Part shown: positions 1-10,690 of the stretch, one piece after another
Numbering within the stretch: position 1 is the stretch's first letter
Layout: each line of letters opens with the position of its first letter
NCBI GenBank assembly: GCA_947069175.1
Contig: CAMTDV010000003.1
Coordinates: forward strand, 82,003,978-82,067,977
Length of the DNA: 64,000 bases
Source of the DNA: Scalesia atractyloides
Taxonomy: Eukaryota > Streptophyta > Magnoliopsida > Asterales > Asteraceae
Direction: 5' to 3'
Notes under the pieces: model-generated
Databases searched by the model: none
What the model was told of the DNA's origin: nothing
Seen by the model: only the letters and a program-made list of their open reading frames with translations
Program-made: the position numbers and the translations under genes

Positions 1-951
1 TCTAACCTAGAGGTTGTCTTAACCAGAGTCACCATCTCCGAGAGCGACAACGTGGGCTTCGATACTTAAAATTTCAACTAATCCTAGAGGGATTCTCGAT
101 CAGAGTCACAATCTCCAAGGGAGATTCCATAGGCCTCGTCTACTTTTCAATCAAGCTCATTTTTTTCTATTTTTTTTTATTTTTACATGATTAAAAATTC
201 TAAAGATTTTAGCTTATAACGGCATTCCTTATACTATTTTTGGCGGTTTCAGTTTCCCATTTTTCCTAGATGAGTACCCACTAGCAGACCGACAATTAAG
301 GTATATTAATCTCAAAGAATATAAGAACCGAATCAAGCCTACTCACATATCCCAAGTTAGACACAAACTCACCCTTTTTATTCTCATATTAATATTATTT
401 GAAATTGAATAAAATTTAATTTTTCTATCTTTTTCCGTTTAAGTTCATGCAAACTTCTTTTTCAAAAGACATTTTTGGATTTTTTTAAATAAAAATAAAT
501 ATACTACACTACTCTACTATCTCATCCCCACACTTAAATTTTTGCATTGTCCCCAATGCAAGGATGAGACAACCTACTTCTCAAAATAAAGCAAAACAGA
601 ATGAAGAAAGAAAAACACAATACAAAAGTGAAGTGACTTAGCTGGTAGTGTAAGACTGTCAATGTGCCAGTCAATCCACTCATGCTCTCCAATCCGAAAG
701 CACTCAACGTACCACTCTCAAAGCTCTCATGTGAACGGAAACAACATACAACATCGACCTATCACCATGCACTTACAAAACATAATATGATAACGCAAAT
801 AAATAAATTGTTTTGAAGATTGTCCACCAGAATACCCAAACCACCCATCACCCCCACAAAGTAAATTGTTTAAAATTACAGACCATTAAGACATTAAAAC
901 AGCAGAACAGAAAAATAAAGATAAAGCTCCACTGTTGCTTCAATCGTCCTC
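1..951 (-). other. Athila A 3' noncoding region between the third ORF and the 3' LTR
   Basis: No coding sequence is seen. It aligns with 50634-51584 of copy B, sharing the block that begins TCTAACCTAGAGGTTGTCT at position 1, so it is element sequence rather than host DNA. The polypurine tract would lie left of the window. Confidence 0.75.
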
Positions 952-2331
952 CTACGACTCTTCTGACGCCTCGAATACCTGATACGGTTGAACGTCCTCC
1001 ATACCAGCAAACTGACTTGACCCGGCTGACCACTTGGATGCTGAAAGAAGGATGGAATCCCCATGTTCAAATTCTGCATCATATACCTCATCCCATCTTC
1101 TAGCCTCCGCTGGCTAGCCTCATGCATGCACCTACTCTCCATCATGGTCTGGCAAACTCCACCAAATTGCTGGTCAACATAGCCACGCAGGTCCCCAAAC
1201 CCCGTCTTCATCCTGTCACACAGAGAATCTAAAGTCAGTGGGTCTGGGCGAGGCTCACGAAGAGGATATTGTCGTCTTGGCAGCTCCTGACGCGTGACCG
1301 GCCCTGATATTGAATGGGGACGCCAGCCTGCATAGATGATGCAGCTTCAGATCCTGGAGGCGGTTGCACCTGAGGTCCCTGGTGGACTGGCTCCCAGCTA
1401 ACAGGCTCTTGGGTCGTCAGAATCCCGGCAGCTTGGAGGTCTCTAATACTTATGACACAGGGGGCGGGGCCTTCTCTCAATCTATCTTGGGGATATCTGT
1501 CGAATACCCCTAAACTCTCGGCTAAGCACGTAATCAAGGGCCCACAATACACCCTTACCCCGGGGCCTCCCCTCCATAGCCGCTTCATCGACCATGCAAA
1601 TATCGTAGCAAGGTTTGCCGGCCGTCCTTACACCATACACATCAGATAGAACAAACTTACCTGATTTACCTTATTGTCCCCCTGCCCTCTTCCAACCAGT
1701 GTAGCAGCAAGAATCTTGAATATGGAGCAGAAGAGATTGTACCCTAAAACCTGGCTAGCTCATCCGTCTGAACACTATGTGGGTGCCTCCTTTTGAAGAC
1801 CCCCTGAAGACTAGTGGTGAAGTCCAGTGCCTGAACCTCCTCTAACGAGTATATCTGCGAGGCCACCGCAAACTGTCTAGCACCATAGTCCAACACCCTT
1901 CGGAACTTGCCTCCCCAAGGCGAACAAGACAGCATCACTCTCATTAAATTTACCCTGCTGGTATTCGAACGTAGAGTGATACTCGTAAGTGATCTCTTTG
2001 TACTGTCTAGCACCGCAGTCCAACACCCTTCGGAACTTGTCACCCAACAACTGTTCAATCCTACCCATTTGACCCAAATGGTCAAGCATATCCCAATCGA
2101 TCCTCCTATAGGGTAGCAGCTCACAAGTGACTAGGTTAGAAAGCCTTTCCCATTCGTGGGAGTCTAGATCAAACTGGAGAAGGGGACTGTTCACTATTCT
2201 CGTGCTCTGCCCATGGGGAATACCGTCCCCCCTGTACCTGATTCTGCGGCAGCCAAAATACGAAGGTTGTTGTGGTGCATCAGCCCTCTCCTCTTCCGTC
2301 CGGCACGGCTTGAACTACCCTCTCCAGACAT
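952..2331 (-). pseudogene. Athila A third ORF, broken
   Basis: Located 3' of integrase in the position often called env-like in Athila. The start ATG (2331-2329) directly follows a splice-acceptor-like TTTATGTAG, and the protein would begin MSGEGSSS. The end, EASEES followed by TAG (954-952), matches the end of the copy B ORF. Between them the frame is lost several times: the segments 2194-1877, 2124-1744, 1588-1235 and 1211-894 are in different frames. The middle holds the conserved stretch LLGDKFRRVLDCGARQYKEI and EYHSTFEY, which I recall as resembling the Athila ORF1-type family. No signal peptide or convincing membrane segment is visible, so an envelope role is not supported by sequence. 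The full-length product would be about 460 residues. Confidence 0.75.
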
Positions 2332-2994
2332 CTACATAAAGCACAAGTAAGACAAGTATGGAATTAGAAAGAAGCAACCACATAGAACAAACTGACCGTA
2401 TAACATTTCATTTGCAGTCATGGTCTTAAAAAGATAAACACTTTACCACATAATTTTGGATACATTTTAGCAGTGTGTAACATTATTAATTAATAAAATC
2501 AAATCTTGCCCGAATGGAGATTGAGTACGGGCGAGACCGAATCCTATATGCATGACCATCCCAATGTTACTAACCCCCAAAATATATCCAAAACCACAAC
2601 TACCCCCCTTCCACACTTTAATTGTCCTCTATTAAACCGATGTGCCAAAAAATGAGCCAGCATTGAGTGTAAATCTAAAGATAAAAACGGTATGAACATA
2701 TCAGAAACAACAGGTTGAAGATCTTAAAAATCTGATTCTTATTATCAATGTTAACCAACCCGCATCCCCACACTCAATGTTGGACCTCACCAAACCCGCC
2801 AAGAAATACCCTGCATATACTTAATCTACCCACAGAAAGTAACAACCAGCACCATCAAAACGCAAACGAAACCAAGTTTATCCCAACCCGCAAAATAACC
2901 TAACATGCAACTGTCACTGGACCAAACACCAAAATAAACGCAACAACTATATATATGATGAAAATGAAAGCATAAAGTTTGCGAAAAAACATAC
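2332..2994 (-). other. Putative intron upstream of the Athila A third ORF
   Basis: On the minus strand a donor CCAAG|GTATGT (exon end 2995) and an acceptor with a pyrimidine-rich run ending TTTATGTAG (2332) enclose 663 bp. The acceptor abuts the ATG of the third ORF. Copy B has the same arrangement at matching places (668 bp), with the donor diverged to GTGTGT but the GT kept. Splicing is inferred, not shown. Confidence 0.5.
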
Positions 2995-3682
2995 CTTGGC
3001 ACCGGTCTGTAAGACTAGCACACAAATAATTGAAAAGTTGCAACACTTAAAGAGCTCGGTTAAAGGGACAAAACGGAGGTTTGGACTTAAAAAATGGGTT
3101 AAGGTTGATGTATGGAAGCAAAGGGGCAAGATTTGGGTGAATGTGAGTTAAAAATGGCGAATTTTGGTGAGAAATAGGAGATGAGCGGTAAATGAAAGTG
3201 GTGAAAAATGGTTTGAAATGGGGAAAAGTGGAGGGTAGGGTTTAAAAATGCAGTTAGGGCCTCGCGCGAGCCGCAAGTGAGTCCTTTAAGTCTCTCGCGC
3301 CTTGCGACCGAGTGATGGTTCCGGAGTTTACAAGTCCCTCGCGTACCGCGAGCTAGGAGGCTGATGCATCTCGCGCCCCGCGAGAAGCCTGTTTTCACAG
3401 AAAGTTTTGAAAAAATTTCAAGTTTTGTGCCTTAGAAATTTTTTGAAACTTCATTTTGTCTATTATAGCTTAATGAACCACCCCGCTCGTGACCGGCTTT
3501 AACAAAACATACCTACAATTTTCCGCTCTCCATCAATGGTGCGTGATATAACCTGCAAAAACAGCTATACCGACCCACACACAAACACACAAAATACGAA
3601 ACCATGAATTAAATAAAAAAACATGAAATGCAATTAACTACCAAAATGTACATACTCTACACTTGAGCCGAAACCCAAGAAC
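2995..3682 (-). promoter_or_regulatory. Leader region with GC-rich palindromes between IN and third ORF (A)
   Basis: Noncoding. It begins just after the integrase stop and includes a CpG-rich block at about 3258-3390 with repeated CTCGCG/CGCGAG units, in otherwise AT-rich sequence. A C/T-rich (minus strand) leader then leads to the splice-donor-like site at 2995. The same type of block occurs in the U3 part of the Athila LTRs (12044-12180, 49870-50000), so this region could be an internal promoter plus leader exon. No clear TATA box was found, which weakens that reading. Confidence 0.4.
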
Positions 3683-4851
3683 CTACGCGGTATGAGGTGG
3701 AACTTCGAGAGGAGTTTCCTCTGTCTCAGTGGGATCTAGCGGTCCTCCTAAATAGTGCTTCAATCAATGCCCATTGACCTTCCACGTCCCTCCGTCAGCT
3801 TCATCTTTCAGCTCGATAGTTCCATACGGGAATGCCTCATTTACCACATACGGGTCGGGCCATTTTAACTTCAACTTTCCAACAAATAGTTTCAATCGCT
3901 AGTTTTATAAGAGCACTCTATCGCCAAATTGAATCTCTTTGACACTCTTCAATCTCCTGTCGTGCAGCGCTTTAGTTTTCTCCTTAATGCTCCATGAATG
4001 CTCATATGCCGCATCCCGAAGTGCCTCCAACTCGTGAATTCGGAAGTATCGTCTCTTGGCAGCTTCAGTGAGGTCCAAATTCACGATTTTCAATGCCTAC
4101 AGTGCCCTATGATCAAGTTCAACCGGGAGATGGCAGGCTTTACCATAAACGATCATGAAGGGCGTGGTGCCTAGCGGTGTCTTATAGGCGGTGCGAAACG
4201 CCCATAAAGCATCATCTAACTTATCGGACCAGTCCTTCCGACTTTTGCCTACCGTCTTCTCGAGGATCCGTTTCACCCCCTTGTTTGCGTTCTCCACTTG
4301 GCCGCTCGTCTGCGGATGATAAGTGGTGGAAAGGCGATGAGTGACACCGTAGCGTGACAATGCCTTTTCCATGACGGCATTGCAGAAGTGTGTGCCACGG
4401 TCATAGATCGTGGGGGTACCAAAACGGGTGAATAGCTTCTTCAAGAATCTCACCACCACTCGGGCATCATTTGTGGGTAAAGCTTGAGCCTCAACCACTT
4501 GGAAACCTAGTCAATAGCCACAAGGATGTACCGATTCCTGCTAGAGACGGGAAACGATCCCATGAAGTCAATCCCCCATACATCAAAAACTTCAAGAATT
4601 TGGATCGGATGTTGGGGCATCTTGTCCTTGGATAAGATGTTGCCGGTGCGCTGGCAACGATCACACGTCTTAACGAACTCTAGAGCGTCCTTAACTACTG
4701 ACGGCCAATAAAAACTGCAATCGAAAACCTTTTGTGCGGTGACGTGCGGACCATGATGACCTCCTGTCAATCCCTCGTGCACGTGCCTCAAAATCTCCGC
4801 CCCCTCTTCTCTACTAACGCAGCGTCTGAGAATCCGATCTCCCCTACCCAA
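3683..4851 (-). pseudogene. Athila A integrase domain
   Basis: Inserts the element cDNA into host DNA. The N-terminal zinc-binding motif is complete (H and H in HVHEGLTGGHH, then CDRC). Core catalytic residues are present: Asp in GIDFMG, Asp in YDRGTHF and Glu in SGQVENANKG. A TAG stop replaces Tyr after VAID (about 4505), followed by a 1-nt loss at the Trp-Val codons. Two residues are missing just before the second catalytic Asp compared with copy B (57147-57938). The C-terminal part continues through KLKLKWPDPYVV to a stop at 3683, with a further in-frame stop near GTWKVNGH. It is 3'-terminal in pol, as usual for gypsy elements. Confidence 0.9.
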
Positions 4852-5001
4852 AATAGAAACGGGTCATCCCAGATGTAACACCTCACATCGCGGAAGAATT
4901 TCTGCTTCTGCTACGTGGTCATCCCCTTCGATACCACTCCATTCGCTAGATTTCACGAAGTCGGAAAACCACGGCATTCCCTCCTTCTCCGCTGCCACAA
5001 A

Positions 5002-6226
5002 CTACACTGACTCATGGGGAAATCTATCATTGATCTCTTCTTCCCTAATTTCTTCTCTACTAGGATCCTCTAATCGGGACAGATGGTCAGCGGCCACATT
5101 CTCTGCTCCCTTCTTATCTCTAATCTCTATGTAGAACTCGGAAAGCAAGAGAATCCACCGAATGAGACGAGGCTTTGCGTCCTTCTTTTGGAAAAGGAAG
5201 TGCAAAGCCGCATGGTCAGTAAAGACGATGGTTTTGGAAAGGACGAGGTAAGAGCGGAATTTATCAAACGCAAATACTACTGCTAAGTGCTCCTTTTCTG
5301 TAGTGGTGTAGTTCTCCTGAGCGTCATTAAGGGTTTTACTAGCGTAGTAAATAGGATGAAAATGTTTATCACGTCGCTGACCCAAAACAACGTCGACCGC
5401 ATAGTCGCTTGCATCACACATGAGCACGAAGGGCAAGCTCGAGTCGGGTGAGACAAGAATAGGAACACTCACCAGTTTCTCTTTAAGGATCGTGAAGGCT
5501 TTCAAGCAGTCATCCTCGAAGATGAAGGGTACATCTTTTTCGAGGAGTCGAGTCATGGGGCAGGTGATCTTCGAGAAATCTCTAATAAACCGTTTGTAGA
5601 AGCCCGCATGACCGAGAAAACTATAGATAGACTTGACGCTAGTCGGTGGAAGGAGTCTGCTGATAGTATCTATCTTCGCCCGATCGACCTCTATACCTGC
5701 CCGCGAGATCATGTGCCCTGGTACTATGCCCTCTGTCACCATAATGTCACATTTCTCCCAGTTAAGCATTAATCTCGTCTCGATACACCGTTTCAGCATT
5801 GCATCTAAGTGAGTAAGACATTGATCGAAAGTGTTTCCATAGACAGAGAAATCGTCCATGAAAACCTCCATCGAGGTCTCGATCATGTCCTGAAAGATAG
5901 CGACCATGCATCGCTGGAAAGTAGCCGGAGCGTTACATAACCCGAACGGCATGCGGCGATATGCGTAAGTACCGAACGGGCATGTGAAGGTTGTCTTTTC
6001 TTGATCCTCGGGAGAAATCGGGATCTGAAAGTAACCTGAGAACCCGTCAAGAAAGCAATAAAATTGCTGTCCAGCGAGTCGCTCAAACATTTGATCGATA
6101 AACGGGAGCGAAAAGTGGTCCTTGTGGGTGGCGTCATTTAGTTTACGATAATCTATGCACACCCGCCAGCCTGTGACTGTTCACGATAGGATAAGCTCCT
6201 TCTTCTCATTCACGACCACTGTCATT
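5002..6226 (-). pseudogene. Athila A reverse transcriptase and RNase H domains
   Basis: Copies genomic RNA into DNA and degrades the RNA strand. The long open stretch 6162-5002 (386 residues) starts MCIDYRKLND and has the intact RT catalytic box FMDDFSVYG. RNase H keeps its acidic residues: Asp in CDASDYA, Glu in TTTEKEHLAVV, Asp in FTDHAAL and Asp in AADHLSR. Just upstream the frame is closed by TGA at 6183-6181, where CGA (Arg) is expected from context (a C-to-T change). The RT N-terminal part lies beyond the solo LTR at 7405-7999. This is the best-preserved part of element A. Confidence 0.92.
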
Positions 6227-7404
6227 TGACGTGAGGTCGTTGTCACACGCAAATTTAATCCCAAAACGGCTATTAGCTAGCGGTAAGTGGGTATCGAACA
6301 CAAGGAATCGTGGAACTAATGTTATCAAAAGGTTGTGCTACTATAAATACCTAATTTGCAATAATTTAAATTCAGATTTTTATTGATGGATATAGACTTT
6401 AACTACTTAACAATTCAAAATTTGGTTTGTTAACAGATTAATAAGGGAATGATCATCTTGAGTTTGCGGTTCGAAACGCATATGTTCAATTTTACTAGAA
6501 AGAGTCACATAGACATGACTCGTGTTCGATTAACTATTTATGATAAAAGGGAACAAAGTACTCGGATTGAAATGCGAGGTCGTTACCCGATAACCAATTG
6601 ATTAATACCCAACCTGTAAACCTTCCCGTGATATCTTGATTGTCAACGACACCAAGAACGTACGAAATAGGCAATAAGCACGATATCAACCAACAACTTA
6701 CAAACAATCAACCAACACCATAAACACAATAACATAGCAATTATTCTAGAAATAAGTAAATCGAAACACAATTGTTTACAGAACCTTCCACACAAGATGC
6801 TCACCGAAATGTTTAGCCACTCATGTTCTCACAATCAAACAAACTTCAATTGTCTTGTTCATACGAATCGAACACACCAAAATATTGTTTAGAACTTGTT
6901 AGAATCAATGAAAACACACTCCAAATCGCCTCTTCTTCCCTCTGCAACTCGTTCCAATCATTGATAGTAATAAAAGACTCTTCAAACCTCTTAAAAATGG
7001 GCAGTTAAAAATTTCCCGTAGCTTACCACCATAAGCTACGGTGCCCACCGTAGCTTACGTTGGGCAACAATCTCTTATGACGGCAAGCCACTGTCGTACG
7101 GTGGCAAGCCACTGTCGTACGGTGGCATTGAGAATGGACTCCACCGTAAGCTACGGCGCCCACCGTAGCTTACGGTGGTCAGCTTGATTTTCCCATTTTA
7201 CCCCTCGTTCAATCTCTTGAGTCCCATCTTCAATTAGGCTCTTGCAAATGCCCGATAAAGCACGTTTAAGCTCCCTCATTATGCTCTTCGGTACCTGAAA
7301 AGCCATACACACCGTAGACATCAAATCGTAACAAATAAATGTTTAAAGCATGGAATATTTATCATTTTAAAGCACTTACGGGTTGTCCAAAAGACCACCC
7401 GTCA
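6227..7404 (-). mobile_element. Solo LTR H (1178 bp) inserted in Athila A pol
   Basis: Termini are TGACG...CGTCA, flanked by the 5-bp duplication TCATT (6222-6226 and 7405-7409). Copy B, uninterrupted here, reads CTGTCATTCCCCC, which confirms the empty site. The start (tgacacac-type opening, AATTTAATCCCAAAACGG and a GGTATCGAACAC-type motif) resembles Athila-relative LTRs. A palindrome-rich block (7013-7180) lies about 300 bp from the right terminus, the same offset as in the LTRs of A and B, which suggests minus orientation. No internal region or second LTR is present, so it arose by LTR-LTR recombination. Confidence 0.9.
7013..7180. repeat. Palindrome block of CACCGTAGCTTACGGTG type in LTR H
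   Basis: Several near-palindromes of the form CACCGTA-GCT-TACGGTG and its complement, plus a direct duplication of CGGTGGCAAGCCACTGTCGT-like units at about 7080-7125. It is GC-rich in AT-rich surroundings. Confidence 0.8.
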
Positions 7405-7999
7405 TCATTCCCCCCTTCTTGGGAACAACCTGAGTGGGGCTTACCTATGCCGAATCGGAGATCGGATAGATTAGACCAGCTTCCACCAGCTTGAGCACCT
7501 CTTTCTTCACAACTTCTTGCATATTCAGGTTTAGACGGCGTTGTGGCTGCACTACTGGTTTAAAGACGTCCTCCATGAGGATCCTATGTGTACAGAAGGT
7601 AGGGCTAATCCCCTTGATATCAGACAGTTTCCACGCGATGGCCTCCTTATTAGACTTTAGGACCTCGATTAAACGCTCCTTCTCCTACGTTGATAATTTC
7701 GAAGAAATGATCACGGGGAAGCTCGAATTGTCACCTAGGAACTCATATTCTAAGAGGGACGGGAGGGCTTTAAGCTCTACGGCTACTGGGTCTCTAATGG
7801 TATACTCTCGCTAGCGGCACTCACCTCACAAAACTCTAAGGTCTCGGGAACCTCTAGGAAATCATCCCCTATATCTTCGTTGTCGCTCTCCTCGGCTACT
7901 AAACTCTCATTCACTAGGTCGGCTCCGCTAATATACTCTAAACAGTGATCAACGCACGACATGAATGAATTCAGAAAGTATACGGAGTGACAAGGGCCA
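7405..7999 (-). pseudogene. Athila A protease-RT linker and RT N-terminus
   Basis: Minus-strand reading gives segments such as LKLVEAGLIYPISDSA, VSPTQVVPKKGG and VVQPQRRLNLNMQ, which match the RT N-terminal segment at 59543-59689 in copy B. A TAG replaces the expected Trp of SDSxWVSP. The C-terminal part is separated from RT by the solo LTR. Confidence 0.8.
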
Positions 8000-8821
8000 C
8001 TATCGTTGTCGCCACCGCTCGGTGTGTTGCATCGATATTGCGATTTCGAACGTGACGTTCTCATCCCGGATGCGAAGGGTGATTTTCCCATCATGAACAT
8101 CGATGAGCGCTTTCACGGTGCGCAGGAATGGGCGACCTAAGATGATGGGCACCTTCTCGTCGGCCTCCATATCGAGGATGACGAAATCTATAGGAAAGAC
8201 AAATCTATCGACCTTAACCAATAAGTTCTCTACAATTCCCCTCGGATATTTAACAGACCTATCGGCTAACGACAGTGAAATACGAGTAAGGGTGAGCTCC
8301 CCTAAACCTAATCTCTCGTAGAGTGAGAAAGGCATCAGATTTATGCTCGCCCCGAGATAGGCTAAAGCAAGCACTGGAGCAATGGAGCCGCCGAATAGGC
8401 ATGGGATCGTAAAGATACCCGGATTAGTCAGATTTTCGGGCAACTTGTTTAAAACCACGGCGGAGCATCCTCCAGTCAATGGGACATTCGAGAGCTCACC
8501 CAGCCTATCTTTACGTTTTAGAAGATCCTTCAAAAACTTAGCATATTTAAGCATATGCTGGAGGGCCTCGATAAACGGGAGATTGATTTTCAATTGAGTA
8601 AACATGTCAAAGATATTCCCATATTCTTTGGCATATTTTTGCTGTTTCAGACGTGCTGCGTAGGGTAGGCGTGAAGTATCTACGATCGGTGATGGCCTAA
8701 CCTCTACCGGTTTTCTCTTTCCCTTACTCTCAACTGAAGTTCCACTGGTTGTTGCGGTAATTGTTGGGTCTAGCCTGGTGTGCACCCTAGGTGGAGCCTC
8801 CATCTCTATTTCCTTATCCAC
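8000..8821 (-). pseudogene. Athila A aspartic protease region
   Basis: Retropepsin-type domain of the gag-pol polyprotein, which would release the mature proteins. The 273-residue open segment has the flap/active-site context GASINLMPFSLYERLGLGEL and the conserved VPIILGRPFLRT. The catalytic Asp normally found before LGAS is Tyr here (codon TAT, reading ALAYLGAS), so this copy should be inactive. The N-terminal part (PYAARLKQQKYAKEYGNIFD, then FLKDLLKRKDRLGE) is the usual Athila gag-PR linker. It follows gag in the same orientation. Confidence 0.88.
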
Positions 8822-9202
8822 CTCATCATCCTGCTCCTCTACCTCTACCTCTACCTCTACCCCCCTCTCTACCCATTTCCTTCAAACTCCTACCACTGCG
8901 TGTACTAATCGCTTTCACGTGTTGGTTCGCTGGGTTTGGTTGGGTATTACCCACGAACTGGCCGTGTGGCTGCTCTTACAACTGTTTAGCGATACTACCT
9001 AGCGACCTCTGTAGATCTAAGAGTGTGGACTGTTGATTTTTTAAGAAAAGATCATGTTCCGCGTGAGTTATCTGAGTAGCCTGATCCTTAACAACTAATT
9101 GAGATAACAACCCTTCGATCCTATCTAGACTACCTCCTGGACCTCCACTCCTAGTCTGACCCTCCTGATTCGAACCCCCTCCACTAAAATGACTAGAATG
9201 AC

Positions 9203-10224
9203 CTAACCCTCCACTATTGTAGTGACTCTGCCCCCTGTTCTGATAAGAACCTGATTGGAAACCAGGGGGTTACCGGACGATTGATAGTTATTATTATTAT
9301 TATTACTACGCCAGTTTGGGTTATAATTGGAAGTATTATTATTAAATGGATTCGTCGGACCTCGACTCTGACCGGTGATAAACTCTACATGCTCGACAGT
9401 GAGCGTAGGACACTCTAACGTGTCATGACCCCCTCTACACACCTCACACCTATCAACCTTCTTCTTCAGCTCCTGGATCTCCTTAGTGACCTCCCTCTTA
9501 AAGCTATCTAAAGCAGCCGCTACCGTAGTTTCCAAGCTAACTTGGTGTAGACCCCGGTTAACCGGAGGCGTACGAGAAACAGGAATTGAATTCCTGCCGG
9601 CAGTGCTGTAATCTACATCGGAATGGGCAAAGCTTTCGAACAGGTAGTTACACTCGGCTACTTTTTTCTTTCCCATCAAGTGTCCACCAGCAGAAGTGTC
9701 GAATCGAGCGCGGGTCTTAGGGGTGAGACCGTTGTAGAATTTCTCTACAAGCGCCTAGTCTGATAGACCGTGTTGAGAGCAGCGGGACACTAAAGTTTGG
9801 AAACGCTCCCAAGCTAGATGGTAGGGCTTGTCAGGTTCCATTCGGAACGAATGGATCTGATCACGAAGGCGAGATGCTTTAGCGGGTGGGAAGTATTTTT
9901 TTAGGAAAGCAACCCGTAGAGCAGCCCAAGTAGAAAAAGTACCGGGTGGTTGAGAGTCAAGCCAGATGGCGGCTCGACCCCCGAGAGAAAAAGGAAAAAA
10001 CTTGGAGGAAACGGGCATCGTTGCCCGCACCTCCATGTTGAAAGTGTGACAGAGACGGGTGAGGCGGTTTATGTGTGCGCGCGCATCCTCAGCGAGTTAG
10101 TGATAGCAGTCATGATGTAGGAAGGGATTTGCCAGGCTCAATCGTTGTTCATCGGTGGGAGGGTGATGGGTGAGTTTGCACCGGTGGTGGCCTGTTAGTA
10201 AACTGTTTGATTGTTATTAGCCAT
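9203..10224 (-). pseudogene. Athila A gag
   Basis: Structural capsid/nucleocapsid protein. The likely start is MANNNQTVY at 10224, stopped at once by TAA. The capsid-type core is open at 10036-9755 (FPFSLGGRAAIWLDSQPPGT, FLKKYFPP), then after a stop near 9757 it resumes to 9203. A CCHC-like zinc knuckle reads CEVCRGGHDTLEC, followed by Asn-rich low-complexity sequence. Multiple stops make it a pseudogene. It sits between the 5' LTR/PBS and protease. Confidence 0.87.
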
Positions 10225-10492
10225 GTGAAAGTTAGGTGGTGGTGGTGGTTGGCTTACGTTTCTATGAACTACGCGGGGTGATGGGGAATCGGGTGGTGAA
10301 GGCTTTGGTGTAAAATTGAATCGGGCGGTATAAAGGGACGGGATGAACTTGAAAAAGTGAAAGAAGAAGCACTTACCTTTGGTGCGGGAGAGAATGGCGT
10401 ATCCGTCGGCGGCTTTGGCGGAGGTCCTTGCGAACGCGTATGGGGCATTCACTAAACCGAAAACATGACAAACATGATAATTTAGCAAAAAC

Positions 10493-10496
<4 letters not shown>

Positions 10497-10537
<41 letters not shown>
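10497..10537. repeat. (AT)n microsatellite
   Basis: Uninterrupted alternating A/T of about 41 bp inside the Athila A leader. Confidence 0.95.
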
Positions 10538-10539
<2 letters not shown>

Positions 10540-10666
10540 AAAAAAATAAATATTAAACTAATTAATTAACTTAGACTCCTACGACACAAACAAAAAATAA
10601 AAAATTAAACACAAGTGTAATAACAAAGCCTAAATCGAGTAATCAACGCAATTGCCAATGAGAGGG

Positions 10667-10683
10667 TCCCCGGCAACGGCGCA
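10667..10683 (-). promoter_or_regulatory. Primer binding site of Athila A (one base lost)
   Basis: Minus-strand TGCGCCGTTGCCGGGGA a few bases inside the LTR end. It differs by one missing G from the Athila-type PBS TGGCGCCGTTGCCGGGGA, usually assigned to tRNA-Asp. Confidence 0.8.
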
Positions 10684-10690
10684 AAAAACT

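Larger units (their letters stand above)
10225..10690 (-). other. Athila A 5' untranslated leader
   Basis: Noncoding leader between primer binding site and gag. It includes an (AT)n microsatellite and a short run encoding PSPPDSPSP-like sequence upstream of the gag ATG, which may be leader or an N-terminal extension. Confidence 0.6.
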
